Assembly: GCF_033439725.1 (NCBI RefSeq)
Contig: NW_026944385.1
Coordinates: 2,079,001-2,143,000 of the forward strand
DNA: 64,000 nucleotides
Source: Neurospora tetraspora
Lineage: Eukaryota > Ascomycota > Sordariomycetes > Sordariales > Sordariaceae
Direction: 5' to 3'
The notes under the pieces were generated by a model, which worked only from the letters and a program-made list of their open reading frames with translations, did not search any database and was not told the DNA's origin. Below are positions 13,501-24,886 of the stretch, piece by piece. Within the stretch, counting starts at the first letter, position 1, and every line of letters starts with the position of its first letter. The translations under genes and the position numbers were made by a program.

Positions 13501-14480
13501 GATTAATAGAAATACTATTAATTAGCATTGTTGGGAGGACGCTATTAATATTACTATTAGAATTAATAATTTTAAAACCATTCCCGTTACTAAAAACGAC
13601 AGCGTTACCTTCGAATTATAAATAGAAGAGAGGGCGAAGTCTAATTATAACCAATTTGAAAAGGCAAAATTAAAAAAACTAGTACAAACAATGTAAATTA
13701 CTTATATTAAGGAATAAAAATAGCCTTATTAAATAAATAGAATAATATAATGAACAACTCTAATAATAAGAATAATAATAACAATAGGAGCAACTAATAA
13801 TCTAGATTATCACTAGTAACTAGCAATTTAATTTACCAGCAACTAATAATTTAGTAAGCAATTTATATTATTATTAATAACCAATACTAGCAACTAGCAA
13901 TATCGCTAGTAACTAGCAATTTAAATAATAGATAAATTAAAGCTCGTTATCCTCCTCATTATTACTAACTTCGCCGTCGTCAAAATTAATAAACTCGTCA
14001 CCAGTATACTCGATATATCGATATATATATAAGCAATCCCTTTCACTTCCTACTACTAACGAACTACATTAAAGCGGTTATCCTATTTACACTAGTATTT
14101 ACCCAATTTAGTCACATAACAATAAACATTACCAATACCCTTAAGTCTAACTTCGAGCTCAATCTTTTTATGGCTTCTATTACAAATCTAACCAAAGTAG
14201 GTTCGTTTATCTATATCTATAAGAGTAAGGCCTTCTAGTACGTTAGAAAATAAGAGCATTCGCGGGACGACAACGTAATTAGTATATTCAGCGAGTTGCT
14301 AGGAATTTAGGTAATTATTTATAATATTTATAAATAGGGTAAGCGAATTAGAGAGAGAGAGCCTCAATACTATAGGGTTTATTTATTTATAAACAAAATC
14401 GATATCGCCAAGGATTAACTTCGTCTTTACTATAGCTAGATTATTAGGATTCAATTACAAGGGAAGGTTATAAGGGGGAA
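10533..14480. mobile_element. Unresolved degenerate TA-rich repeat DNA
   Basis: No intact gene. The stretch holds a (GAA)n tract near 11,805-11,830 and a GC-richer, LTR-like segment at about 12,400-12,690. Plus-strand sequence at 12,740-13,740 has the codon rhythm of a decayed coding region, perhaps gag, without a domain I can name. An 18-bp exact repeat (CTAGTAACTAGCAATTTA) lies near 13,813 and 13,907. Stops are dense in all frames. The right boundary of the island is near 14,480, where base composition changes abruptly. Assignment to transposable elements is inference from composition and neighbours. Confidence 0.5.
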
Positions 14481-15719
14481 AGAAATAACAGGGGGAAAAG
14501 ACAAGGCACCGAATTTATAGTGTTCCGGGGTCTCAAGCTATCTCCCCCACTATTTTCTCGGGTATAAAATGCACATATTCGAACAATATGCTTGCAGACC
14601 ATACCTAATTTCCAGGGAACCTAAAAATGTTGGAGGCTGGAAAGGCGACAACGAAAAGGGCTTGATTCTGGAGTTGTCTAACGGAAGAGGAGAAACGGAA
14701 ACCAGGGCAGCCTAAATACCCAGGAAGGGAGTGCCGGTAAATGGGACGGCCCAGTGAATGGGCAAGGCCGGTGAATGGGCGGCCCAGGGCACGGACTTCC
14801 AACAAAAAAGCTATGCCCCGAGATTATACGGTATAAGAGGAGCTGTCCACTGTAATCTCTTCTCTTCAACCGCCCGCCTTCGTATCATCCGAACAACTCT
14901 TTTTAGGTATCTCCTGCATACCACCCCATATCGTCAAAATTCTTCCCTTCGGCTTTCGAAACCGTCCGGGGTTCTGCGGTCCGATCTTTTCCAACATAAC
15001 GCCGGTTTCTCCAGTCATGATATCCTCGAACGCACACAAACGTCTCAGCTCAACTCAGCAACCACACAGGTACTAGGTCGTGCGGGGTACCGGTACATGT
15101 GAACTGTGAGCACCTCGTGTTATGACAGATCAACCAACCGCCTTACAATGCCATGATTTGCGCTCGTGCCTCGGAGGTTCGTCTACTCGTCTGGTCTATC
15201 CTCACTAGTCAACAATCGGTTTTGTAGACCTGACGAGTAGCTATACTACCTAGAGGTATCTGTGGCTTGCAGGTCTCGGCGTGGATTGCGGTGTAACTGT
15301 CCATCATATGGCCAATAGCCATTCCGTTGTGTCGGAATCTGCATTCTCTGTAACCACCAATATTCCGTCTTTTTTCCACAGTCATCACCACTAACGCCGC
15401 CACCAGACTGGACCACTACCGATTGTTATTGTATACAACCGGATTCGCTCAATTTGGTGTGCACTATTGCAACCAATCGCACAACGTTTTCTATCATTCA
15501 GCACTGTCCCGTTGGGCTAACGAGGATGTGACGAGGAGGAGGGGGGATGCGGGAGGACTGGTTCAATTGAATGGATGCTGCCCAACATCGTCTTCCTACG
15601 ACCCATCCCATTCTCAACTGCATATCGCCAGGGAACCAAGCAACACCAGTATATGGGCTGAAGTCGTACCCATCATCAGTCGCAATCCGGGCTTGACGAG
15701 AAGCTTTGCGCCTCCCAAA
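14481..15719 (+). other. Upstream region of the STAND gene; no supported gene
   Basis: GC-balanced DNA between the island edge and the STAND start codon. Short irregular repeats of a GGTGAATGGGC-like unit occur at about 14,735-14,790. Small open frames exist on both strands (for example about 14,758-15,102), but none has a recognisable domain or splice partner. Presumably promoter and leader of the downstream gene. Confidence 0.5.
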
Positions 15720-18700
15720 ATGGACCCTGCCTCGGTCATCGGGGTCGCCAGCAGCGCCATCGCCTTTCTAGAGTTTGGCGCCAAGCTGATATCGGGCACC
15801 AAAGCCATCTACGACTCCAAGGATGGTATTTTGCCCGAGCATACTGCGATAGAACAGCACTACAAAGATTTGCTTGCCTCTAGCTCGAACCTAGACATCA
15901 AGGCCAACGGCAGGGCCCATTCACCAGAGGACCTCTATTTCCAGAAACTCTCGTCCAATTCAGACATGACTGCCAGGCTATCATTGACCTTTTGAATGCC
16001 CACCGGTGCAATGAAGGCAAGAGGAGACGCCGGATCTTGGGGAGTGTCAAGGCTGCCTTCAAACTCCCAGGTTTCAAAGAACAGCTGCGCAGTATCGAAG
16101 AAAGGCTGGATAAAACACAAAAAGCAATGCAACTGCATGTTTTCCAACAATTGAGGTGTGTCCCCCGAAAGCTTTTGGAAAGTCGGCATTTACGAAAACT
16201 GACTTATATACCCTTGCTAGACAGGAGATATCGGATGCACACGTCACTGTCGTAACCATTCAAGGCCATGGAAACACGATGGCAATGAGACCCCAGGACA
16301 TGACGGCAGCTGACAAGGAGCAATACCCATCGTCACCGTCAATTCACGACCTCAAGGCGCTGATGGACCAACTCTCTAGCATGGTTGGAACTCTAGAACT
16401 CCTGCGTTTCGAGTCTGTCCTGGCCAGTCTGAACTACGAGACTCGTGAAGTTCGCCACGACACCATCAAGGATGCTCATGTGAAGACCTTTGGGTGGGCA
16501 CTTGACTCAAACTTTCCTCTCTCGAAATGGCTTCAGTCGGGAGACGGTATTTTCTGGGTTTCGGGGAAGCCCGGGTCGGGGAAGTCAACCCTCATGAAAT
16601 TCCTAGCAGATCACACACAAACCAAAACCTTCCTAAAGCAATGGGCTGGGGGGAACGAGCTGGTAGTGGCTAGTCACTACTTCTGGTGCTCAGGCACCTT
16701 GATGCAGAAATCTTGGCACGGCCTGCTCCGATCTCTGATTTTCGACATATTCAGGAGTTATCCTTTGTCTATTCAGCAAGCTTGTCCCGAACGATGGGCA
16801 AGAGCGGGCGCCCCAGGAGCGGCTTCCACGCCGTGGACAATAGCCGAATTGGCCAATGCTCTCCGTGCTATGGCTACCCTACAACCCAGTTCATCCCTGA
16901 GGTTCTGCTTCTTCATTGACGGACTCGACGAGTATGAAGGAGATCATCTCGAACTTTGTGAGATATTCAAGGGTTTAGTTCGGGCTGGCACTATCAAGAT
17001 GTGTCTTTCAAGTCGCCCATGGCCAGTCTTTGAGGATGGCCTGGGCAAAGACCTCTCACGCAAGCTGTACGTCCAGGATCTGACATACAACGATATCAAG
17101 ACATACGTTGCAGCACAACTAGAGTGCCATCCCAAATGGAAAACGAACAGCTTGACCGAAACAGAAAGAATGGACATGGTCGAAGCGGTGACCAAGAAAG
17201 CGGATGGAGTCTTCCTCTGGGCATACCTCGTTACGAGGTCCCTCCGGGAGGGTTTGTCAAATCACGACACAGTTACCGATCTCACTAGGCGGCTGGAGCA
17301 CTTGCCAGGCGACCTCGAGAAACTTTTTCGCCAAATGCTGGAGAGCGTCAACCCCGTCTACCAGAGCAAGATGGCATGTTTCCTCCAAGCTGCAACAGTT
17401 TACAACCCGAACTCGGTAAACTACAATTATCCAGAAATACCTCTAGACGCAGGAATATACTGCAATATGGAAAAGGAACTTGACGAGCCGGGCTACGCAT
17501 TGCAATGCTCCCTTGTCCAAATCTCAAAGGCATCCAAAACTCACGACACGTTTCATGAATGGCTTCACAACGATAATGAACACGTATCTCCCGAACTGCG
17601 CACATGTATCTCGAAGCGATATGCACAAATGCAGGACATCATCAACTCGCGGACAAAAGGGATTCTAGAAGCACCGATCATGCAAAACCGTCCTCAGCCG
17701 CCCATTGTACAATATTTTCACAGAACAATGCACGACTTCATACAGACGACAGAGATTCAGGAGTTCCTTTCTTCCAAGTTAAGCAACAATTTCAATATCC
17801 ATATTTGGATCATGAAAGGCCACCTTATTAGAAGAAAGGGATATCCGGTTGAATCCTACCGCTCCGATTCTTCATTCATTGAGCTTCATTCGGACCTGGG
17901 AGATGAAGTCACACACATGCTAGCGTGCGCAGCGAATGCATTATCTGTTATCGAAAGGGAGGACTTCAAAGCCGTATTCACTCTACTCGACGAATATGAG
18001 AGGGCTCTTCATCATCTTAGCCTCCAAGCTATAGCCTCTGAACCATCACGCAAGAACAAGATGCTGCTTATGGCACGGTATGCTGGCAAGCGACCCTACC
18101 TCAATCTTGCCACTTACTTCCGCGAGATGGTTGTGTTGTATGCTTGCCGTTCTTTGCTTAGTGAATACTTTGAAGCTAAAGCAATGGAGACTCCCGATTA
18201 TCGGGATGGTCTGCCTGGACCTTTACTCCTCCAATTTACAGTATTAATATTTTCGGGCAACCTCCGGGGGTTACGCCTCAATCGATATTCTCTGAGACCA
18301 TGCCATAATATGGTCGAGCGACTTCTTCGTACTGGGGCAAATCCAAACGAGCCATTCATCGACCAAACTGCCGGATTCCATTATGCCGAAGAAAAAATGA
18401 TTACCTCTATGCACAGACAGGACCCCAAACAGGAGTTAGAAAGGATACTGATCCAGTTCAAGATATCACCGTGGGTTTTTCTGATGCGGATATGTTTTTG
18501 GCTTTATGGGGTCCCCGTATGTCAGTGTACTGGTGACATGGAGACATGGCAGTTTCTTACTGCTTTTGAGCCTGATTTCCGGGTGGTCGGCCTTTATCTG
18601 AACTACGGGGCCGATCCCAATGCAGAGTTCTGGGATCGTGAACCAAAGCCTTTGCTTGAATGTTCCGAAAAATGTTACGGCACCAAGAACATGTCTATAT

Positions 18701-19266
18701 TTTCGGTGTTCAATCCCAGCATGACTGGTGTTCAAATTCATACTCCTACGCATTACGTGGCAGAGTTTCTAGAGCACCCCATGTTCGGAAAGCCCCCCTT
18801 GTGGTCCATCTCCTGCTTCTTTGCCTATATCTGGTCCCCATTCCAGCGCCCTTTGCGCCACCAATATCAACGGGACTACTTGGCGACTCTGGACACTTTT
18901 CTCAGCAAACATCCAAGCCTGGACGCATCCAGCCACATCAGCGACGTTATCACGAGTTTGGAACTCGATAGTCTCGGTTGGATCATCCTAAACGACGAGC
19001 CAAGCAAGTCTCCCTTTGTCCAATTTTGCGCACACATCTGCTATAAGGACACGTGGACAGAGGACTCGGCTCTGAACCAGTTCCGGTCTGCGATCATAGA
19101 GAAGCTGATCGGCTACTGCGGTACCATAAATGCGGATGAGAAGTTCTTCACCTTGTTGGAGTTTGGGATATCAAAGGCCGAAAAATGTCCTGAGGATATT
19201 AAGCGGCGGTTGTTAATGTTGGACCTTGTCGAAGAGAATCGAAGCCGTAATGACAGTGTGAGTTAG
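15720..19266 (+). pseudogene. NACHT/STAND NTPase (NLR-like) with frameshifted N-terminal domain
   Basis: Receptor-type P-loop NTPase of the fungal NLR-like class, a family that includes heterokaryon-incompatibility and defence receptors. Starting at 15,720 (MDPASVIGVASSAIAFLEFG) the first part matches the helical N-terminal domain common on fungal STAND proteins. That domain must shift frame near 15,960-15,971 to continue as CQAIIDLLNAHRC; no usable intron lies there, so I read a small indel. Intron 16,156-16,220 (65 bp, GTGTGT..TAG, branch AACTGAC) then joins ..FQQLR to QEISDAHV. The main exon runs to 19,266. Walker A is GKPGSGKST at about 16,564; Walker B is FFIDGLDEYE near 16,910-16,940. 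A HRTMHDF block near 17,720 is typical of the helical domain after the NTPase in this family. The C-terminus has only two ankyrin-like traces (LLRTGANPNEP, YLNYGADPNAEF) and no WD or TPR array. The rest is clean, so a recent frameshift, a sequencing error or an allele are all possible. Confidence 0.8.
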
Positions 19267-20245
19267 AGTCAAGGTGGGAGTGGATGGAGGTGATGAAAGT
19301 GAGGAGGTCTACGGCTTCTTTCTCCCTTTGAGAGCACGTTTGGTTTGACGGCTCTCAAAGGGGTTGGATTCTGAAGGGATGACCTATGTGCACACGTAAG
19401 GAGCTTGAAGCGGAGGTTCATCTGTTCTGGGAAAGGATGTGGGCAAGTTCTTCGTATAATGGGTTCCTGGGTTTGTGAACAACTGATGGCTAACCATGAG
19501 ATAGGTCCTTCACTTGCATAGTCTTCTTCTTCCACCAGTTGTTCGTTGTGGTCGTTTACATTGCTTTGTTTTTCCTGTTTTTTCCTTTTCCTTTTCTTCC
19601 TAAGTCTTCGTTCGATTTTCCTTTCCTGCTTTTTCTCTTTTCCTTTTTCCCATGTCTCTCTCATTCCATGCTCTATATATCTTGTCTCTTTTCTTCCTTT
19701 TCTTAGGTTTTCCTCCCTGTATCTATGCTTCCCATGCTTCTTATCCCCATTTCATACGCGCCCTTACATGTCTGACCCTTACAATGTCAACGTCGTCTCA
19801 CACCATTACCCCAAAATGCTTGCAAGCTTGTGATATCTACAGAAATGATAGCCCATTACGACTTCTCTTACACTTATCTATCGAGGAAACCACTGCGCCA
19901 CTGCTTCCCGAGACATGGTGAGCATGGGAAATGCCGTCGTTCATGGCCACCACTGAGATTACCGCGCGAAGATCTGGGGCACAGAACCATTGTGGTGTAA
20001 CCTGGTGTGACCTCTAGTGTCAGCAAATTGCCGGGTGTCACGAACTCGGGGAATGCCACCCACACAAACTCGGAGTTTGCACAAGGCTCTCGGGCAGTGG
20101 TGTCGTGATGACTCGTATAAGACTTACATTCCTCCAGCATGCATATCACTCACAAGCTTCAACAAACTCTGTCCTGAGTCCTGACGCCTCTGCCCTGGTA
20201 TCTCATCACCTTGGCCTTCGTCAAGCTCCCAGCCCTAGACCGACC
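19267..20245. other. Intergenic; pyrimidine-rich tract, no supported gene
   Basis: From 19,560 to about 19,700 the plus strand is nearly all T and C (runs such as TTTTCCTTTTCCTTTTC). The opposite strand therefore gives a Lys/Glu/Arg-rich chance frame that I discard. The tract lies about 550 bp before the next start codon and may be promoter or 3' UTR sequence. Nothing else recognisable. Confidence 0.5.
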
Positions 20246-22004
20246 ATGGCAGACGACACAGATTTGGATCCAAGCGCCAGCCCTGGCAAGACTCTAGATC
20301 AACTGACTCTTCGAGACCTTACTGGCATGATTCACAGGCCTTGCACCAATGGATGCGGGAAATCAGCCACAGCTTTCTTTGGTTATCTCCAAGGTGCCAC
20401 GCACTTGCTCGATGAGCTAAACCAAACGAGTTATGAGAGTGAGGACGACATAGACGACTCACCGACTTCGGATGTTCCCCTCTTTGCGCTTGATAAGTTC
20501 GTGAGAAGCTGTGCACCGCCCGAAATGGCATCTGCGATTGAAAATTACAGCGGGGGCCAAGTTGTCGACTGGTTCTTTACCACCGGCGACGATGATAGTC
20601 TTATTTCGCTCATTGATCAGACTCGTAACGAATGTTTTCCTGAGTTCTGCAAGGCCTTGACGTGGAAGGGCAACCCTGATGTATCGGGTATCGGAGTGAG
20701 TTCAACCGTTCATACCTGTCTTGTTAGTTCAAGTCGAGATACTCCTAACACATGATGACAGGTCGATGCAGCATTCATTATCCAGGCTGTGTTTGCAACC
20801 GTATTTCTACTCATATACATTGGCTTCCAAATTTCAGACACCATATACTTCCGACAGCACTTGGAAAAAGGAGACTACGAACACCTCAGTCCGGAGCAAC
20901 CCCCTCGCGAGCATCCTACCAAGAACAACACCTCTCAAGAACCGACACAGTCGATGAAGATCTCAGACCTCCGCAGAGCTTTCGACGACTGCCTTGAGCT
21001 CTTCTGGTCAACCTGCTACGTCTTTGCCTTCACGCTCGTCATAGCAGCCCTCACGTTCAACGTCGTTTACAGATCCGAAGGCCACATCTACTCCGGATAC
21101 TTCGGCTACCTCGGAGCCGTCCACTCCGTCGCTGTCCTCTTATGTCTCTGGCCATGGTTCCCGGGACGTACCAAATACCCGGTCCTCACATTCTCCGGCC
21201 TCGTTGCGCTCCTCCTCCTAGTCACGGGCGTCAGCATCACCTTCTTCAGCGAAACCAAATCTCCTAAGAACAAGACGACCTTTGAGTCGGTATGTCTCGA
21301 AGGCGGGCAATCGACTCATTACGTCCAGGGCCTCGTCAAGTATACGCCTTACGCTACTCTGGCTCTCATCATCTTCTGGGGCGCCTCGCTGTTTGTTATT
21401 CGGCGTATCCGTCTGAGCTTTGTCAGCGAGAAGACCGACTTGGATATAACCAAGGAGAGCCGTGGTGCTTTGTCGCTGTACCTGGCTGTTACCGGGGTCT
21501 TGGGCGGTTTCCTGGTTCTTTCCAGTCTCGCCATTGCTTGGGTCTTCCTGGTGTTTTTCATGTACCTTCGCAACAAGGTTAGGAAGCTTTCTGGGCCTTC
21601 GTATGCTGAAGACGAATGGGGGTTTGGTCAGGTTGTTGCTGTGGTCGCTTGGATGCCACTGCTTGGGCAGTTCTCTGCCATAGTCGTGCGTAAGTATCTC
21701 TCCCTAACCAACAGAAATGAGTTATGTGCTGTCTCATGGACGACCCTGCATTCCTCCTCAATGCCCATCAGGACCCGACTAACAGACGGTGTTGCTCACC
21801 TCTCCAGGCAAACTATTCGCCAGCCAATATCTCACTGACCACGCCAAAAAGTGGTTCGAGCCAGTCCCAGAGCATCAAAGGCGAACACCTTGGATTATAG
21901 CTAATGCCCTGCGCAAGACGAAGCCCCGGGCCGAAGAGATGCCTTTATCGCCAATATCCGGCCGTTCTTCGCAGTTACGACAGCAGCCAGCGAAAACTTG
22001 GTAG
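20246..22004 (+). CDS. Seven-helix integral membrane protein, function unknown
   Basis: Predicted exons 20,246-20,695, 20,762-21,689 and 21,808-22,004 give 524 residues. Intron 1 (66 bp, GTGAGT, branch CTAAC, TAG-type end ..GACAG) keeps frame at GIG|VDAAF; intron 2 (118 bp, GTAAGT..CCAG) joins VV to RKLFASQ. The start ATG at 20,246 has a good context (CGACCATGGC). The N-terminal 150 residues are acidic and soluble, with a CTNGCG motif and an IENYSGGQ-DWFF block. Seven hydrophobic segments follow: starting VDAAFIIQAVF, LFWSTCYVFAF, YFGYLGAVHSV, YPVLTFSGLVA, YTPYATLALII, LSLYLAVTGVL and FGQVVAVVAWM. A basic cytosol-type tail ends the protein. The pattern fits a multi-pass protein seen only in fungi as far as I know. 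Seven helices alone do not make it a GPCR and I see no GPCR motif. It sits downstream of the STAND gene in the same orientation. Confidence 0.8.
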
Positions 22005-22592
22005 CAGTAATACTACAGGTATTAAGGGGCGTCAAGTGTCCGCGCGTATAGCTCTAGGGCGCGAGGGTGAAACGCAAGAGAACCCATCAAGCTTTGGAAT
22101 ACTACATGTATCGCCTTCTCTAATCCACCAGCAAAGACCTCTCTTGCATGAAACACCCATCTTCTGAGCGGTCTGACGCATGGTTCTCTGGTCAGTAGGT
22201 TGAAGCACCGACGAAACTGAGACTACTTCCAGCAAATGACTTGGTGGAAGCAAACACGAGTCAACAATGATCCATCGGGGCCACAGGCCGGCTGATGTGC
22301 CACTGAATCATCATTCTCATCATATGGTGACAGTGACAGCTTTATTGCATTCTTGCTTCATGAATTTTTTTTCCAAAATCTGCACTTGACCTTCGATCCT
22401 TCCTTGCAACTCTTCCTCCAAAACACTTCCGGCTGCCCACCACGAACAAAACCAAGTTTCCACGTCAATCTTCACTATCCTTGAGAATTGAGAAAGTACA
22501 CTGCACATCCATTTGCAGAAGAAAGCGCGGCCTTTGGCGGTCATACATCTTCACTGCCGCATCTTGCCTCGCTTGAGGTTCCCAGGCCGACG
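22005..22592. other. Intergenic between 7-TM gene and first TM2-like gene
   Basis: No recognisable gene on either strand; presumably terminator of the 7-TM gene and promoter of the TM2-like gene. Confidence 0.5.
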
Positions 22593-23238
22593 ATGGATAG
22601 CCCTCCTTCCATCCCCTAGCAATCACAACGTCCAAGCTTCTTCCGCACCCGGTTGGGAGAGTTTGTGTTACTCTTTTTTATCCTGTACTACACGCTAGCT
22701 GCGACCATCCTCGTGTTCATCGTCCACGACCGCCCACGATTAGAGGAAATTTTTAGAGGTAAGGAAGGCCTTGCTTCCACTCCCACCTAGGTACCCATTA
22801 CTTTAAGCGCTGTTTCAAGGACATAATGGCTAACAGACCAAACTCTGACTAGGTCGTTTTGCAGCATCCAACATGTCCACCCACCATCCCCCCCTCCACA
22901 CCCGCGGCACACCCTCCCTCTCCGAACCGTGCCTCGAGCAAGAGCGAACAGCCACCCTCCTCGCCCTATTCGCAGGTTTCGGCGCAGCCGACCAGTGGTA
23001 CGCGCATCACTGGATACTGGCTGTGTTGAAGAGCCAGGTGATTATCTTCATCGGACTCGTATGCTTGGGGCTTTGGCGCAATGGGAAAGCTTTTCAGGTG
23101 TGCGGAGTCACGCTTCTTTCGTGGCTTATAAGGGGATTGATCGCACTGGCGGGGTGGTGGGCGATGGATTTGGCGTTTTGGGTTGCGGGTGGGATTTATG
23201 GAACGCCGGGGTGTCCGGTTGGGGATGATGCGAATTAA
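22593..23238 (+). pseudogene. TM2-like membrane protein A, in-frame stop near the N-terminus
   Basis: Member 1 of a local three-gene family. Reading from ATG 22,593 gives eight codons and then TAG at 22,617-22,619. The same frame continues with a basic stretch and a transmembrane helix (EFVLLFFILYYTLAATILVF). Intron 22,759-22,852 (GTAAGG..TAG, branch GCTAACA) is in phase with exon 2, 22,853-23,238. Exon 2 carries PCLEQERTATLLALF, the GAADQWYA motif, two hydrophobic segments and the C-terminal GGIYGTPGC. The layout is one N-terminal helix plus the two-helix TM2 domain. The stop is a CAG-to-TAG-type change if the ancestral codon was Gln. Either the gene is dead, or translation starts at the ATG at 22,873 and yields a 121-residue protein without the first helix, or an unseen upstream exon splices in after the stop. 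Confidence 0.6.
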
Positions 23239-23992
23239 GGAAGTACGCGGGGGGGAGAAGGAACCTGGTGGGAAATGGTAAAGTTGACTTTTCCAGAGAA
23301 GAATTGGACAGTTGGTTCAGGGAGTCAGTAGTAGGTCAGGCAGGCCATCAAAAATGCAACACCCCAGGGTGTTGTTGGTTGTAGCGGAAGGGAGCTACTA
23401 GACGGAAGCAAACAGTTGTTGGGCGGCGTGGGCGGGAAGGGCCAACTGCGACTCCCGTCTTGGCCCGGACCGGTTGATGACAAAGGCGCGGATGGGAGGC
23501 ATTCCCACGGCCAGTTGGTCCCAGAACAACGATTAACCAACAAGAATAAGATGAGCCAACAACAATATGTTCCCAACAAGCTCTGGCAGCCGCTGGGCTT
23601 TCTCGCAGGATCCCAATTCAACGTCAAGGCATAAAGGGACAAAATGCCCATTTCGTTTACATGGCCATGTTCCGTGATTCATGCGCATATCACGTCCCAT
23701 ATCCCGCCCCTTCCGTTTCTCACCTTGTTTAAGTCACAGGGAGGACCTCTCCCATCTATCTCTTGGAAGTTGCGTTCCTCGTCGTCCGATTCTCGACTGC
23801 CCACATGTCTCATTTCCTTTTCTCTCTCTTCCTCTTTTTCCACAGCTTTTCATACTTCATCCAATTCGCATACTAGCTCACGGCATAATTTAACTTTATT
23901 GTTTCTGCGCCCGGTCTTGGACTCCTTTTTCCTTGATCTTACCACCAATCACTCACTCACTCGGCCTCAAACCAGAATTGACCATAAACATC
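23239..23992. other. Intergenic, promoter region of TM2-like gene B
   Basis: No gene recognised. CT-rich blocks (for example around 23,810-23,850) and a CACTCACTCACTCGG stretch precede the ATG at 23,993, as is common in front of fungal start codons. Confidence 0.45.
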
Positions 23993-24844
23993 ATGACGGA
24001 TAAGGGCTCGCCTCTCGTCATCAACCACGCCGCAGCGCGCCTGCACCTTCTTCACTCGGCAACCCGACGATGGTGGAAGCCACTCTGGCCTTTTATCCTC
24101 CTTTTCCACCTCCTCTCCGCAATCTTCACAATCGCCCTCGTCGTCCTCATCCACAACACAGCAGCCAGTGACAGCAATAACAACAGCAGCAGCAACATGG
24201 ACCTCATCCTCGCCAAGTTCCCCTTCCCGCCCCCAACAACAACATCCTCCTACCCCTTCCACTCTGTCAACCTCCATGACATCCACGCATCCAATCTGTC
24301 CAAGCGCTGGGGGCACTTCGACCGCCTCCCCGCCACTCCCAAATGCTACAGGCAAGAACGAACCGCCTGTTACGATCCAATCAAGGATCCCTTATGTAAG
24401 CTAGATCAGATAGAACCAACGGGACCAATCAGGTAGGACCCGAAGGAAGGACCCGAAGGCCCGGGTCCGGATTGACGGGTCCATGAAGGCCAGTATATAA
24501 GACGGCCTCCCCAGGCCTCTTGAATACCGGCTCTTCAGCAAGCAATAGCTTCTACAATCAATCAGTACCTTTCGGCTACTACTACCGTTGTTCTACCTAT
24601 CCCAGCGATATACTCCTGTGCTTGTAACGGTTCGTCACACCGCCGCCCTGATTTCCCTCTTCGGTGGTGGTCTCTTCGGCGCTGACCAGCTGTACGCCAG
24701 GAACCTACGGTTTGGTCTGACACGACTGCTGCTGCATGTTTGGGCGTGGTGTTCAGTGATAGCGGCGAGTATTTTCTCGGGGCGAACGCCGCGAACGTAC
24801 TGGATGGGAGTTTGAGAGTTGAGATAATCTGTACGGTTGTAAAA
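23993..24844 (+). pseudogene. TM2-like membrane protein B, 5' part, broken by a solo LTR and by a DNA transposon
   Basis: Starts at ATG 23,993. Residues about 24-52 form a helix (PLWPFILLFHLLSAIFTIAL), then a Ser/Asn linker, then ..KCYRQERTA at 24,367. There the frame is interrupted by the 272-bp solo LTR. Directly after the second target copy (24,640-24,644) coding resumes at 24,645 as ALISLFGGGLFGADQLYARN, exactly what the paralogues predict (QERTATLLALFAGFGAADQ, QQQTATLLSL). The frame then reaches SIFSGRTPRTYW and stops. A second open frame, shifted by one register, leads into the transposon target site at 24,837-24,844. The 3' part of the gene lies at 42,136-42,248. No intron is needed in this member, unlike its two paralogues. 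Confidence 0.8.
24368..24639. mobile_element. Solo LTR inserted in TM2-like gene B
   Basis: 272 bp, starting TGTTACGATCC and ending TTCGTCACA. The ends are imperfect inverted repeats (TGTTACGA / TGTGACGA) with canonical TG..CA termini. It is flanked by the 5-bp duplication CCGCC at 24,363-24,367 and 24,640-24,644. It contains a TATATAAG box at 24,494 and a short tandem GGACCCGAAGG. Removing the LTR and one CCGCC copy restores the paralogue-like reading frame across the junction, independent support for the boundaries. GC-rich and without RIP decay, unlike the gypsy elements nearby. The family of the parent retrotransposon is unknown; no internal sequence remains. It splits the gene into two open frames and could be mistaken for an intron because GTAAGC occurs at 24,396. 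Confidence 0.88.
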
Positions 24845-24886
24845 GAGAAAACCTACCTACACTCACCCCCAAAACTATACGCACCC
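24845..24886 (+). repeat. Left terminal inverted repeat of the MULE
   Basis: 42 bp pairing with 42,094-42,135 in reverse complement, two mismatches, both transitions. Preceded by TTGTAAAA. Confidence 0.85.

Noticed and set aside
13801-13930. Possible CRISPR-like array from repeated CTAGTAACTAGCAAT units
   Set aside because: Only two exact 18-bp copies with irregular spacing, inside eukaryotic repeat DNA.
19269-19664. Lys/Glu/Arg-rich open frame on the minus strand
   Set aside because: It is the complement of a T/C-rich tract; low complexity and no domain.
24396-24565. Intron in TM2-like gene B starting at GTAAGC
   Set aside because: An in-phase acceptor for that donor is not available, and the 272-bp TG..CA unit with CCGCC on both sides explains the interruption exactly.
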